NCBI GenBank assembly: GCA_024684665.1
Contig: JAIKWN010000225.1
Location: forward strand, 1 to 17,723
DNA length: 17,723 bases
Direction: 5' to 3'
DNA from: Clostridiales bacterium
GTDB lineage: Bacteria; Bacillota_A; Clostridia; Christensenellales; Aristaeellaceae
The notes below the pieces were generated by a model. The model was given only the letters and a program-made list of their open reading frames with translations, was not told where the DNA came from and searched no databases. The translations under genes and the position numbers were made by a program. Position 1 is the first letter of the stretch. Every line of letters starts with the position of its first letter. Shown here piece by piece: positions 1 to 6,653 of the stretch.

Positions 1-2
1 AG

Positions 3-140
3 TGGCTCTCTTTCACCGTCAAGGCTGTTGATGGCACAAAGGTTCTCGGACGTGATGTAGCGCGCACGTATAATTTCAATTATGATCCGAGTGCGCAGCC
101 GAGCGAGCAGAGCGAGCAGCCGAGCGCGCAGAAGAAATAA
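3..140 (+). CDS. C-terminal end of an unidentified protein (5' end outside window)
   Basis: Only the last 45 codons are present, read in the frame that ends at TAA 138-140. The visible part starts WLSFTVKAVDGTKVLGRD and ends in a hydrophilic tail rich in Pro, Ser, Glu and Gln, made of near-repeats of P-S-(A/E)-Q, then two lysines and the stop. The first half alternates polar and hydrophobic residues, as in a beta-sandwich domain, and the tail looks like a flexible linker or disordered end. No catalytic motif or sorting signal is visible. The frame is supported by the strong terminator 46 bases after the stop. The family cannot be named from this fragment. Confidence 0.65.
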   Translation, partial: WLSFTVKAVDGTKVLGRDVARTYNFNYDPSAQPSEQSEQPSAQKK

Positions 141-185
141 GAATTCTGAAGCGTTCTTCTGGTATTAAACGCTCAACTGAATAAC

Positions 186-214
186 AACTCCCGCCAGTAA
201 TGGCGGGAGTTTTC
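186..214 (+). terminator. Rho-independent terminator of the left-edge gene
   Basis: An 11-bp perfect stem (186-196 with 201-211) closes a GTAA tetraloop and is followed by a short T run. It lies 46 bases after the stop at 140 and ends transcription of the partial gene. It separates that gene from the ribonucleotide reductase operon. Confidence 0.85.
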
Positions 215-458
215 AAAGTGGGGTGGGCATGACATGATTTTGCGGGTGATGGTTATGCCACAGGCATTTACCAGGCGGAATCAGATCGACGCCGGACAAA
301 ATCATAAGGATATGGTAAAGCCTGTTGTATTCCTGTAGTTTTCCGTTTGAGGCGGGTTTTAGTTCGAGGGGTATTTATTTATACTGTGTCTTTTTAGGAC
401 TTTGTATTACGGATCTATCAAAACTTGTTAATAACACATACGACAGAAGCGGTTGCTA
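215..458 (+). other. Intergenic region upstream of the nrdD promoter, no gene seen
   Basis: There is no convincing gene here. The longest forward ATG frame, at 234-338, would encode 34 residues but has no well-placed ribosome binding site and no recognisable motif. The right half is AT-rich and contains TATACT at 380-385 with only a weak -35 candidate (TTTTAG, 357-362), so a secondary promoter is possible but not convincing. I looked for a B12 riboswitch, which some reductase genes carry, and did not find its conserved core. Confidence 0.5.
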
Positions 459-487
459 TTGACAAAGGGACGTTTATCCCCCACAAT
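459..487 (+). promoter_or_regulatory. Putative sigma-A promoter of the nrdD operon
   Basis: A perfect -35 box TTGACA (459-464) is followed, after 17 bases, by CACAAT (482-487), which matches 4 of 6 positions of the consensus -10 box. The -10 region lies inside the first candidate NrdR box, the expected geometry for repression. Transcription would start near 494, leaving a leader of roughly 87 bases before the TTG start of nrdD. Confidence 0.5.
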
Positions 488-526
488 ATGGGACTGTACG
501 GAAACGTGAACCACAAGATGTAGAAT
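481..526 (+). promoter_or_regulatory. Tandem candidate NrdR boxes
   Basis: Two related sites begin CCACAA at 481 and 511, exactly 30 bases apart, or about three helical turns. The second, CACAAGATGTAG (512-523), fits the known NrdR palindrome core (CwAtATaTwG) at about 8 of 10 positions. The first, CCACAATATGGGAC (481-494), has a good left half and a degenerate right half. NrdR is the ATP/dATP-sensing repressor of bacterial ribonucleotide reductase genes, and its sites typically come as pairs a whole number of turns apart close to the promoter. No nrdR gene lies in the window. Confidence 0.45.
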
Positions 527-580
527 ATTTATCATGAACCTCGCGTTCATACGAGTGGCTTGAAAGGGGGATCTGTTCTT

Positions 581-2863
581 TTGATACGAAGTGTCATCAA
601 GCGTGACGGGCGTCATGTGCTGTACGACCAGAACAAAATTGCTTCTGCCGTACTCAGGGCTATGGAGGCTGCACAGGAAGGGAATGCGGGCGATGCAGCG
701 CGTGTTGCTGATGCTGTTCAGGATAAGCTGGAAGCCAAGTTTCCGGCAAAGTCGCCAGATATCGAGTCCATTCAGGATACTGTGGAACATCAACTGATGG
801 ACTATGGCTTCAACGATACAGCGAAAGCTTATATCCTCTATCGTGCCAATCGCACCTACACCCGGGACGCAAATACGGCCCTTATGAAGACTATCAACGA
901 GATCACGCAGGAGGACGCTGTTGACAGCGATCTGAAGCGGGATAACGCGAATATTGACGGCAATACAGCCATGGGCAGTATGCTCCAAATCGGCTCTGCC
1001 GGTGCAAAAGCGTATAATGAAATGTACCTGCTTCGCCCGGAGCATGCGAAGGCATTTCGAGAAGGCGATATTTATATTCATGATTTCGACTTCTACCATA
1101 TGACCACGACCTGCACCCAGATTGACGCGTTGAAGCTGTTCCATGGCGGTTTTTCCACTGGGCACGGTTTCCTCCGGGAACCGCAGTCGATCCAGAGCTA
1201 TGCTGCGCTTGCGGCGATTGCGATCCAGTCCAATCAGAACGATCAGCATGGTGGACAATCAATCCCCAATTTTGACTACACCATGGCAGAGGGCGTAGGA
1301 AAGAGCTACCACAAGAATTTCCTTCGCATCCTGGTGGAGGTCGTGGAGGATCACTTGGATAAAGAAGACCTGACGGATCAGGTGCGTGCGGTTTTAACGG
1401 AAGTTGAACGTGCTGCTGGTGAGCTTGCGAAGCTGAAGAACAATCCTGGTTTTGACGAAGAGCTGGCTAAAGCGCTGTGCGCGGCTTTCGGCATCGGGCA
1501 GGGGACCATGCTTCATCTGCTTTCACGTGTGCGTCGCCGTGCGATGAACCGTACCGACCATGAGACTTATCAGGCCATGGAAGGCTTTGTACACAACCTG
1601 AACACAATGCATTCCCGCGCGGGTGCGCAGACGCCGTTCAGTTCCATAAATTATGGTACGGATATTACGCCGGAAGGCCGTATGGCGATCTATAATGTGC
1701 TGATGGCACTGGACGCGGGTCTTGGCCATGGGGAAACCTGCATCTTCCCGATTCACATCTTCAAGGTGAAAGAGGGTGTGAATTACAATCCTGGCGACCC
1801 GAATTATGATTTGTTCCGCCTTAGCTGCAAGGTGAGCGCGAAGCGGTTGTTCCCGAATTTTGTTTTCATCGATTCCCCGTACAACCTTCAGTATTACGTT
1901 CCGGGCAGACCCGAAACCGAGGTCGCGACGATGGGCTGCCGTACCCGGGTCATCGGCAACGTATACGATCCTACAAGGCAGATCTCCTATTCGCGTGGCA
2001 ATCTGTCCTTTACCTCCATTAACCTGCCTCGCATAGCCATTGAAAGCAAAGGAGACGAGGAAGCCTTCTATCGCAGGCTGGACGAGATGCTGGAACTGGT
2101 CGCGCAGCAGATGCTGGACCGTTTCGAAATCCAGGCGCAGAAGCATGTCTACAACTTCCCGTTCCTGATGGGACAGGGTGTGTGGCTGGATTCTGAAAAG
2201 CTGCATATAACGGATCAGATTCGTGAAGTTCTGAAGCATGGAACGCTTTCTATTGGGTTTATCGGGCTTGCGGAGGCGCTTACTGCGCTTTATGGTCATC
2301 ACCATGGCGAGAGCGAGGAGATGGAAGAAAAAGGCATCGCAATTATCCGGCATATGCGAGAGTTCTGCGATGCTAAGTCCCAGGCGATGAAGATGAACTT
2401 CACCTTGCTTGCCACGCCGGCGGAAGGACTCTCCGGTAAGTTCATCCGCCAGGACCAGAAGCGCTATGGAAAACTGCCCGGGATTACCGACCGCGAGTAC
2501 TATACCAACAGCTTCCATATTCCGGTCTGGTATCCGATTTCAGCATATGATAAAATCCGTCTGGAAGCGCCATATCATGCGCTGTGCAACGCGGGACATA
2601 TCAGCTATGTAGAACTGGACGGAGATACTGCGCGTAATGTAGAGGCGTTTGAACAGGTAGTGCGGTGGATGCACGACTGCGGTATCGGCTATGGTAGCAT
2701 CAACCATCCTGTAGACCGCGATCCGGTTTGCGGATACGTTGGCGTGATTGGTGACGTATGCCCGCGTTGCGGCCGAAAGGAAGGGCATCGTGTTCCGGAG
2801 AACAGGATCGAGGAACTCAAAAAGCTTTATCCTGAGATTATTGCTTTCCGCGGAATCGAGTAA
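581..2863 (+). CDS. nrdD: Class III (anaerobic) ribonucleoside-triphosphate reductase, large subunit lacking the glycyl-radical tail
   Basis: This protein reduces ribonucleoside triphosphates to dNTPs for DNA synthesis without oxygen. Starting at TTG 581 it has 760 residues; AAAGGGGG at 563-570 is a ribosome binding site 10 bases upstream, whereas the in-frame TTG at 560 has none. Order of parts: ATP-cone allosteric domain (about 1-93, starting MIRSVIKRDG), then the barrel with conserved TTTCTQID (Cys178), the thiyl-radical site MGCRTRV (Cys453), and a C-terminal zinc site built from Cys700, Cys717, Cys727 and Cys730 (VCGYVGVIGDVCPRCG). In the usual family layout the glycyl-radical segment (RRITGYLVGT type) follows the zinc site. 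Here the chain instead ends in about 23 unrelated residues (VPENRIEELKK to FRGIE), and the missing segment is encoded by the next gene. Identity is secure; the split is the oddity. Confidence 0.93.
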   Translation: MIRSVIKRDGRHVLYDQNKIASAVLRAMEAAQEGNAGDAARVADAVQDKLEAKFPAKSPDIESIQDTVEHQLMDYGFNDTAKAYILYRANRTYTRDANTALMKTINEITQEDAVDSDLKRDNANIDGNTAMGSMLQIGSAGAKAYNEMYLLRPEHAKAFREGDIYIHDFDFYHMTTTCTQIDALKLFHGGFSTGHGFLREPQSIQSYAALAAIAIQSNQNDQHGGQSIPNFDYTMAEGVGKSYHKNFLRILVEVVEDHLDKEDLTDQVRAVLTEVERAAGELAKLKNNPGFDEELAKALCAAFGIGQGTMLHLLSRVRRRAMNRTDHETYQAMEGFVHNLNTMHSRAGAQTPFSSINYGTDITPEGRMAIYNVLMALDAGLGHGETCIFPIHIFKVKEGVNYNPGDPNYDLFRLSCKVSAKRLFPNFVFIDSPYNLQYYVPGRPETEVATMGCRTRVIGNVYDPTRQISYSRGNLSFTSINLPRIAIESKGDEEAFYRRLDEMLELVAQQMLDRFEIQAQKHVYNFPFLMGQGVWLDSEKLHITDQIREVLKHGTLSIGFIGLAEALTALYGHHHGESEEMEEKGIAIIRHMREFCDAKSQAMKMNFTLLATPAEGLSGKFIRQDQKRYGKLPGITDREYYTNSFHIPVWYPISAYDKIRLEAPYHALCNAGHISYVELDGDTARNVEAFEQVVRWMHDCGIGYGSINHPVDRDPVCGYVGVIGDVCPRCGRKEGHRVPENRIEELKKLYPEIIAFRGIE

Positions 2864-2906
2864 CTTAACAGGTTATAGAGTATCGAATAATGAAGGGAGA
2901 AACACC

Positions 2907-3098
2907 ATGGATAACCAGAATAACGAGCAGGAAGAAGTATTGCTGGATAACCAGGATGAAAAACTGGGAGAAGGCGTAGGATTTGAGCGCATCCGCCGCA
3001 TCACGGGCTACTTGGTCGGCACGATGGACAAGTGGAATGATGCAAAGCGGGCTGAGGAACGCGACCGGGTCAAGCATGGACTTGTCCAGAATGCGTAA
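2907..3098 (+). CDS. Free-standing glycyl-radical domain of class III ribonucleotide reductase (63 aa)
   Basis: This small gene encodes the part missing from nrdD. Residues 26-56 (FERIRRITGYLVGTMDKW and on to DRVKH) match the C-terminus of Gram-positive class III reductases, and Gly34 is the expected radical glycine. Residues 1-25 are an acidic, Gln/Asn-rich leader of unknown role. It has its own start: ATG 2907 with GAAGGGAGA at 2892-2900, 6 bases upstream. It lies 43 bases after the nrdD stop in a different frame, so it is not the tail of that ORF. The nrdG start lies inside its last codons. By analogy with YfiD, the spare glycyl-radical domain for pyruvate formate-lyase, I infer that it docks on NrdD and is activated by NrdG. 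Confidence 0.88.
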   Translation: MDNQNNEQEEVLLDNQDEKLGEGVGFERIRRITGYLVGTMDKWNDAKRAEERDRVKHGLVQNA

Positions 3099-3624
3099 AG
3101 ACCAGATTCTGCCTATCCGCCTCGCAGGCATAACCCGTGACAGTATCGTGGACGGCCCTGGCATTCGCACGACCTTTTATGTGCAGGGCTGTCCACATCA
3201 TTGTCCCGGGTGCCATAATCCTGAAACCTGGGCGTTTGAAGGCGGAACAGAGGCGATGCCGGATGAATTGTTTGCGATCGTTCGTGAAAACCCGCTGTGC
3301 AAAGGGGTAACCTTTTCAGGCGGGGAGCCGTTCGCTCAGGCACAGGAACTGCTTCCTCTTGCGAGGATGCTGAAGAAAGCGGGTTATGAGCTTGCGTCCT
3401 ATACAGGGTATGTTTTTGAGCAGCTAATAAACGGAACAGATGCGCAAAAGGCACTGCTTGCGGAAGTGGATGTGCTGATCGACGGGCCTTTCATTCTGGC
3501 AGAACGTAGCCTCGAACTAAACTTCCGGGGAAGCCGGAATCAGCGGGTTCTGAACGTAAAAAAAAGCCTGCAGAGTGGAATCGCAGTGGAGGAAACGAGT
3601 GCTCGCTGGCTGGGAGAATACTGA
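3091..3624 (+). CDS. nrdG: Anaerobic ribonucleotide reductase activating protein, radical SAM enzyme
   Basis: NrdG uses a [4Fe-4S] cluster and S-adenosylmethionine to make the glycyl radical on the reductase. The 177-residue protein has the radical-SAM cysteine motif CPHHCPGC (Cys34, Cys38, Cys41) followed by HNPETW, typical of NrdG, and the SAM-contacting FSGGEP at 75-80. The start at ATG 3091 overlaps the end of the glycyl-radical-domain gene by 8 bases. There is no ribosome binding site of its own, so translation is probably coupled to that gene. A second possible start is ATG 3076, five codons upstream and also poorly supported. The order nrdD, radical domain, nrdG makes a complete activation module. 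Confidence 0.93.
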   Translation: MRKDQILPIRLAGITRDSIVDGPGIRTTFYVQGCPHHCPGCHNPETWAFEGGTEAMPDELFAIVRENPLCKGVTFSGGEPFAQAQELLPLARMLKKAGYELASYTGYVFEQLINGTDAQKALLAEVDVLIDGPFILAERSLELNFRGSRNQRVLNVKKSLQSGIAVEETSARWLGEY

Positions 3625-3663
3625 CCGGTTCCGCTGCACAGCGGTAAGGGAGGCGTAAACGGA

Positions 3664-4551
3664 ATGCAGAAGATATGGGTACTTCTGGTTCTCTTTGCGT
3701 GCAGTTCCCTCGGTGTGCAGGCGGAATCGATTTTTTCCTTCGGCGAAAGGCTTTCAATTGTGCGTTGCGAGGAATATGTCACCATGCGCGCAGAGCCCGA
3801 GAGAAAAGGAAAAGTGATTGCAAAACTTCCTTTGGGCGAAAACGTGTATTTTACCGGTGAACAACAGGAGAACTATGCCCGCGTCTACACGGAGGCAGGC
3901 GAAGGCTGGGTGCTGACGGAATACCTCGAAAGCAGCCCCTGGGAGACGCACGAATTACTGGAGCCGGATTCTGCAACTACCATCCGTATGAACCTGTTTT
4001 TAACTGCTTTCACAGGAACTGGGCTTACCCGTTTTCGCCTTGGCTGGACGGACAGCGCGGAACTCTTGGACTGTGCGATCCTGCGGTGCTTACTGATGGA
4101 ACCTTCTATGCATCAGGAAGGCGATTGGCCGGAAGGCAACCGACGCGTGGAAGCGTCGGACATCTATCTGGATGCCAGACGTTACTTCGGCCTTGATCTT
4201 CGGAAAACGGTGTCGGAACACTTTCCTCTGCGGGAAGGGCGTTTTTACTGGAAGACGGAGGAAATGCCAGTTCTTTCAGGTTTTGCCGTGATGAAAAGCT
4301 GCGAGCGCCTGCGGGAGGATGTGGTCTGTGTCCGCCTGGGAGTTTTCGGCATTGGCCAGAACTTTACGCCGGAGGGCGTTTGCATGTTTGATGTGCGAGG
4401 CGCACGGGCAGCGTATCCCAAAGCCGGGACCGGAGAGGCTCTTGCGCTCATCCGTACAGGCTCAGACTGGAAGGATGAGAGTGCATGGAGGCTTGTGATG
4501 TTCCTTAGGCATGACATGGATTCCGATGAAACCAACGAGGAACCGGAATAA
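3664..4551 (+). CDS. Secreted protein with N-terminal SH3b-like domain, function unknown
   Basis: The 295-residue product starts with a signal peptide (MQKIWVLLVLFACSSLGVQA, probable cleavage after residue 20). A bacterial SH3-like domain at about 34-90 follows, marked by VTMRAEP, GKVIAKLPLGE and GWVLTEYLES. SH3b domains commonly bind the cell wall. Residues 95-295 match no family I recognise; they contain scattered cysteines and an acidic C-terminus. The ribosome binding site AAGGGAGG (3646-3653) is 10 bases before the ATG. The gene starts 39 bases after nrdG with no promoter or terminator visible between them, only a short hairpin at 3631-3644, so it is probably cotranscribed with the reductase genes. 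A lipoprotein reading (Cys13) is unlikely because Phe precedes the box Ala. Confidence 0.8.
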   Translation: MQKIWVLLVLFACSSLGVQAESIFSFGERLSIVRCEEYVTMRAEPERKGKVIAKLPLGENVYFTGEQQENYARVYTEAGEGWVLTEYLESSPWETHELLEPDSATTIRMNLFLTAFTGTGLTRFRLGWTDSAELLDCAILRCLLMEPSMHQEGDWPEGNRRVEASDIYLDARRYFGLDLRKTVSEHFPLREGRFYWKTEEMPVLSGFAVMKSCERLREDVVCVRLGVFGIGQNFTPEGVCMFDVRGARAAYPKAGTGEALALIRTGSDWKDESAWRLVMFLRHDMDSDETNEEPE

Positions 4552-4560
4552 CGGAGATAG

Positions 4561-4622
4561 AAAGATAAAGAGAGCCCGATTTTCTGGCAATTGTCAGAAG
4601 ATCGGGCTCTTGCTTATTTTTT
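4561..4622. terminator. Bidirectional terminator between convergent genes
   Basis: A long stem pairs AGAGCCCGAT (4571-4580) with ATCGGGCTCT (4601-4610), with a further inner CTG/CAG pairing. The + side is followed by a T-rich run (4608-4622) and the - side by a run that is T-rich on that strand (4561-4570). It serves both the SH3b gene and the convergent - strand operon, whose last stop codon lies at its edge (4614-4616). Confidence 0.85.
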
Positions 4623-5426
4623 CACGGTTGTATCGATCCCGTCCGCACTCTGGCCGGTTTTGGCTTCCCAGGCCATGCGGATGGCCTGCAGAGTTTCGAC
4701 AGTGGCGACGCCGGCGCCGGTAAGCTTGTTCTTTTTCTGAAATTTCTCTACCGCACTCGTCGTGTTGGCGCCGTAGGTTCCGCTCTTAATCTTGCCACCA
4801 TAGTAGCCGAGGTCCCTCAGCATTACCTGCAGGCGAATGACCTCAGGCTCGTTTTTCATCCCTTCGTAGAGAGAACCCTCTTCGTGGAAGTAATCCTTTT
4901 CTGTCTTTCCACATAGGAGGCAAGTATGTTCCCGCGTACCGCGCTTATTGCCGGAGGGCATCTTCACGATGGTCCAGTCGCTCCATTCGTGCTGAAGCTT
5001 AGGAATCCTGCCGGTGCGTTTCCGCCCGCAACGAGAGCAGACCATATCGCCGTAACCTTCCTTTGAGCAGGTAGGTTGCTTGGCGGTGGACGTCGCCACA
5101 TAATCGTGACCGAGCTTGGGGAGCTTATTGCGGATGTAGCCGCCGCAGACGGTGCAGTACCCTCCCTCGACGCCTTCCTTTGTGCAGGTGGGTTCTGCCA
5201 CGATGAAGCGCTCCTCGATGGTATGGGGGAGCTTTTTTATATCCCGCTTTTCCCAGTGATCGCAGTCGAGGCAGTAGCGGAATTGCAGACCTGGAGCGGT
5301 GCAGGTGGCTTCCCGCTTTGTGACCCAGCCGCCAAATCGGTGATCCGGGTCATCCTCTTCCGCGAGTGCGGAGAGGAGGATCAGGGAGAGGAGACATAGA
5401 AGGAGGAAACAAAGAAGTTTTTTCAT
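4614..5426 (-). CDS. Secreted protein with cysteine-pair repeats and a peptidoglycan-binding domain
   Basis: A 270-residue exported protein. The signal peptide (MKKLLCFLLL to SALA, about 1-22) is followed by four imperfect repeats of roughly 37 residues. Each of the first three has a T-C-(T/S) start, a C-x2-C knuckle and a closing L-P-(K/H)-L-(G/Q)-H-type turn: Cys42/52/55, Cys81/91/94, Cys120/130/133. The fourth is degenerate with C169-LL-C172. Residues 188-250 (EVIRLQVMLRDLGYY and on) form a PG_binding_1-type peptidoglycan-binding domain. Such Cys repeats occur in surface proteins of gut Firmicutes and probably hold metal or disulfides. Ribosome binding site GAAAGGA precedes the ATG. The gene begins 16 bases after the ATP-grasp gene, so it is the last gene of that operon. 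No enzymatic domain is visible. Confidence 0.85.
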   Translation of the reverse strand: MKKLLCFLLLCLLSLILLSALAEEDDPDHRFGGWVTKREATCTAPGLQFRYCLDCDHWEKRDIKKLPHTIEERFIVAEPTCTKEGVEGGYCTVCGGYIRNKLPKLGHDYVATSTAKQPTCSKEGYGDMVCSRCGRKRTGRIPKLQHEWSDWTIVKMPSGNKRGTREHTCLLCGKTEKDYFHEEGSLYEGMKNEPEVIRLQVMLRDLGYYGGKIKSGTYGANTTSAVEKFQKKNKLTGAGVATVETLQAIRMAWEAKTGQSADGIDTTVKK

Positions 5427-5442
5427 GGTGATCCTTTCAAGT

Positions 5443-6642
5443 TTACCGCGTTTCCAGCAGATCTTTATAATACTGATCCTTCTCTTTGACTGTCTTTACA
5501 TTTACCAGGTACATCATGTCCGCCATAGCACCGGAGAGCGCTTTGGGAATGCGCTGCACCATCTTGATGCGGTCGCCGTATTTTGCCATGATGGCGTCAT
5601 GATCCATCACGAAGTTCTTGCCGTCCCGTCTTCCACAGTAGCAGCAGTAGAAATGCTCCCGGCCCTCCTGTTTGAGTTCCGTTTTGCCGTAGGCCACCAT
5701 GTCAGCCCAGATTTTGTAGACGTCGATGGAGTTGGCGAAATTGAACATATCGGCAGAGAAGCCGCCAGAGGGACGCATATTGACCTCGAGACCCAGGATA
5801 TCACCCTTTTTACCGAGCTGCTGATCGCAGTCCAGCACGAAGAACTCAAAGTGGATGAAGCGGCTCTTCACGCCAAAGGCCTTAACAGTCCTGCGGCCTA
5901 CATCCCGCATAACCTCCGGAAGATCCTTTTCAATATAGTAGCAGGAGTTGCCGTTTGTGTTTACAATGTCCATGATGGAATCGATGGTCACATTGCCGGT
6001 CTCAAACATGGGATTGCCGTCCCCGTCGATGATGGCATCGTAGGTATGCACCGTACCGGCGACAAACTCCTCCATGATGTAGGGGACATCCTGAGGTTTT
6101 TCCTGCAGGAAGGAGAAGAGATCCGCCTCGTCGGAAAGCTTATAGGTATGACTGGCACCAACGCCGTTGTCCGGTTTCACAATTACCGGATAGCCGCCGA
6201 CGGATTCGATGAATGCGCGGCAGCCTGCCGCGTCATCAACAATGTGCCAGCGGGCGGTCTTAATCCCTGCCAGGGCATACTTTTCTTTCATGGCGGACTT
6301 GTACTTGACCGAGTGCATGTCGCTTTCCTGGAACCCGGTGGTGATGTGGAACGCTGTACGGAGAGCCGCATCCCGTTCCAGCCAGTATTCGTTGTTGCTC
6401 TCCAGCCAGTCGATCTTCCCATGCCGGTATGTCAGGAAGGCAACAGCACGAAAGACTTCTTCGTAGTTTTCAAGGGACGAGACTTTGAAGTACTCGGTGA
6501 GGGAGCCGCGCAGTTCCGGCATCAGGTCGTCGTAGGGGCAGTCGCCGATGCCGAAAACGTTCATGCCGTCCTTTTTAAGTTCCGCGCAGAACTTCCAGTA
6601 ATTGGTGGGGAAGTTCGGGGAGATGAAGATGAAGTTTTTCAT
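5443..6642 (-). CDS. ATP-grasp superfamily carboxylate-amine/thiol ligase, substrate unknown
   Basis: The 399-residue protein has the ATP-grasp layout: an N-terminal Rossmann-like lobe (1-110), the glycine-rich ATP loop YPVIVKPDNGVGAS (151-164, Lys156), the hinge segment MEEFVAGTVHTYD (190-202), and metal/phosphate ligands in FIHFEFF (262-268, Glu266) and LGLEVNMRPSGG (283-294, Glu286 and Asn288). ATP-grasp enzymes activate a carboxylate as acyl-phosphate and join it to an amine, thiol or similar group. Known housekeeping members (PurK, CarB, biotin carboxylase) have different surrounding sequence, so this is an uncharacterised member. The C-terminal part has a small cysteine cluster, CCYCG, at 333-337. 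Ribosome binding site AAAGGAG is 6 bases upstream. It is packed 11 bases after one esterase gene and 16 before the wall-binding protein gene. Confidence 0.85.
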   Translation of the reverse strand: MKNFIFISPNFPTNYWKFCAELKKDGMNVFGIGDCPYDDLMPELRGSLTEYFKVSSLENYEEVFRAVAFLTYRHGKIDWLESNNEYWLERDAALRTAFHITTGFQESDMHSVKYKSAMKEKYALAGIKTARWHIVDDAAGCRAFIESVGGYPVIVKPDNGVGASHTYKLSDEADLFSFLQEKPQDVPYIMEEFVAGTVHTYDAIIDGDGNPMFETGNVTIDSIMDIVNTNGNSCYYIEKDLPEVMRDVGRRTVKAFGVKSRFIHFEFFVLDCDQQLGKKGDILGLEVNMRPSGGFSADMFNFANSIDVYKIWADMVAYGKTELKQEGREHFYCCYCGRRDGKNFVMDHDAIMAKYGDRIKMVQRIPKALSGAMADMMYLVNVKTVKEKDQYYKDLLETR

Positions 6643-6653
6643 ATGGGGCTCCT

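Noticed and set aside
234..338. A 34-residue forward open frame upstream of nrdD
   Set aside because: No suitable ribosome binding site, no recognisable motif, and within what appears to be plain intergenic DNA.
215..458. Cobalamin riboswitch upstream of nrdD
   Set aside because: A GCCAC string is present near 257, but the rest of the conserved B12 core and its pairing are missing, and class III reductase does not need B12.
2790..2910. A frameshift or sequencing error splitting one nrdD gene
   Set aside because: The small gene has its own well-spaced ribosome binding site and ATG, the 43-base gap contains stops in the nrdD frame, and joining the frames would add a linker that does not look coding. 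The AAAAA run at 2819-2823 is the only obvious place for an indel error, so rereading it is still sensible.
3664..3720. Lipoprotein signal (Cys13) in the SH3b protein
   Set aside because: The residues before Cys are Leu-Phe-Ala, a poor lipobox, and the hydrophobic stretch is short; a normal signal peptidase site after VQA fits better.
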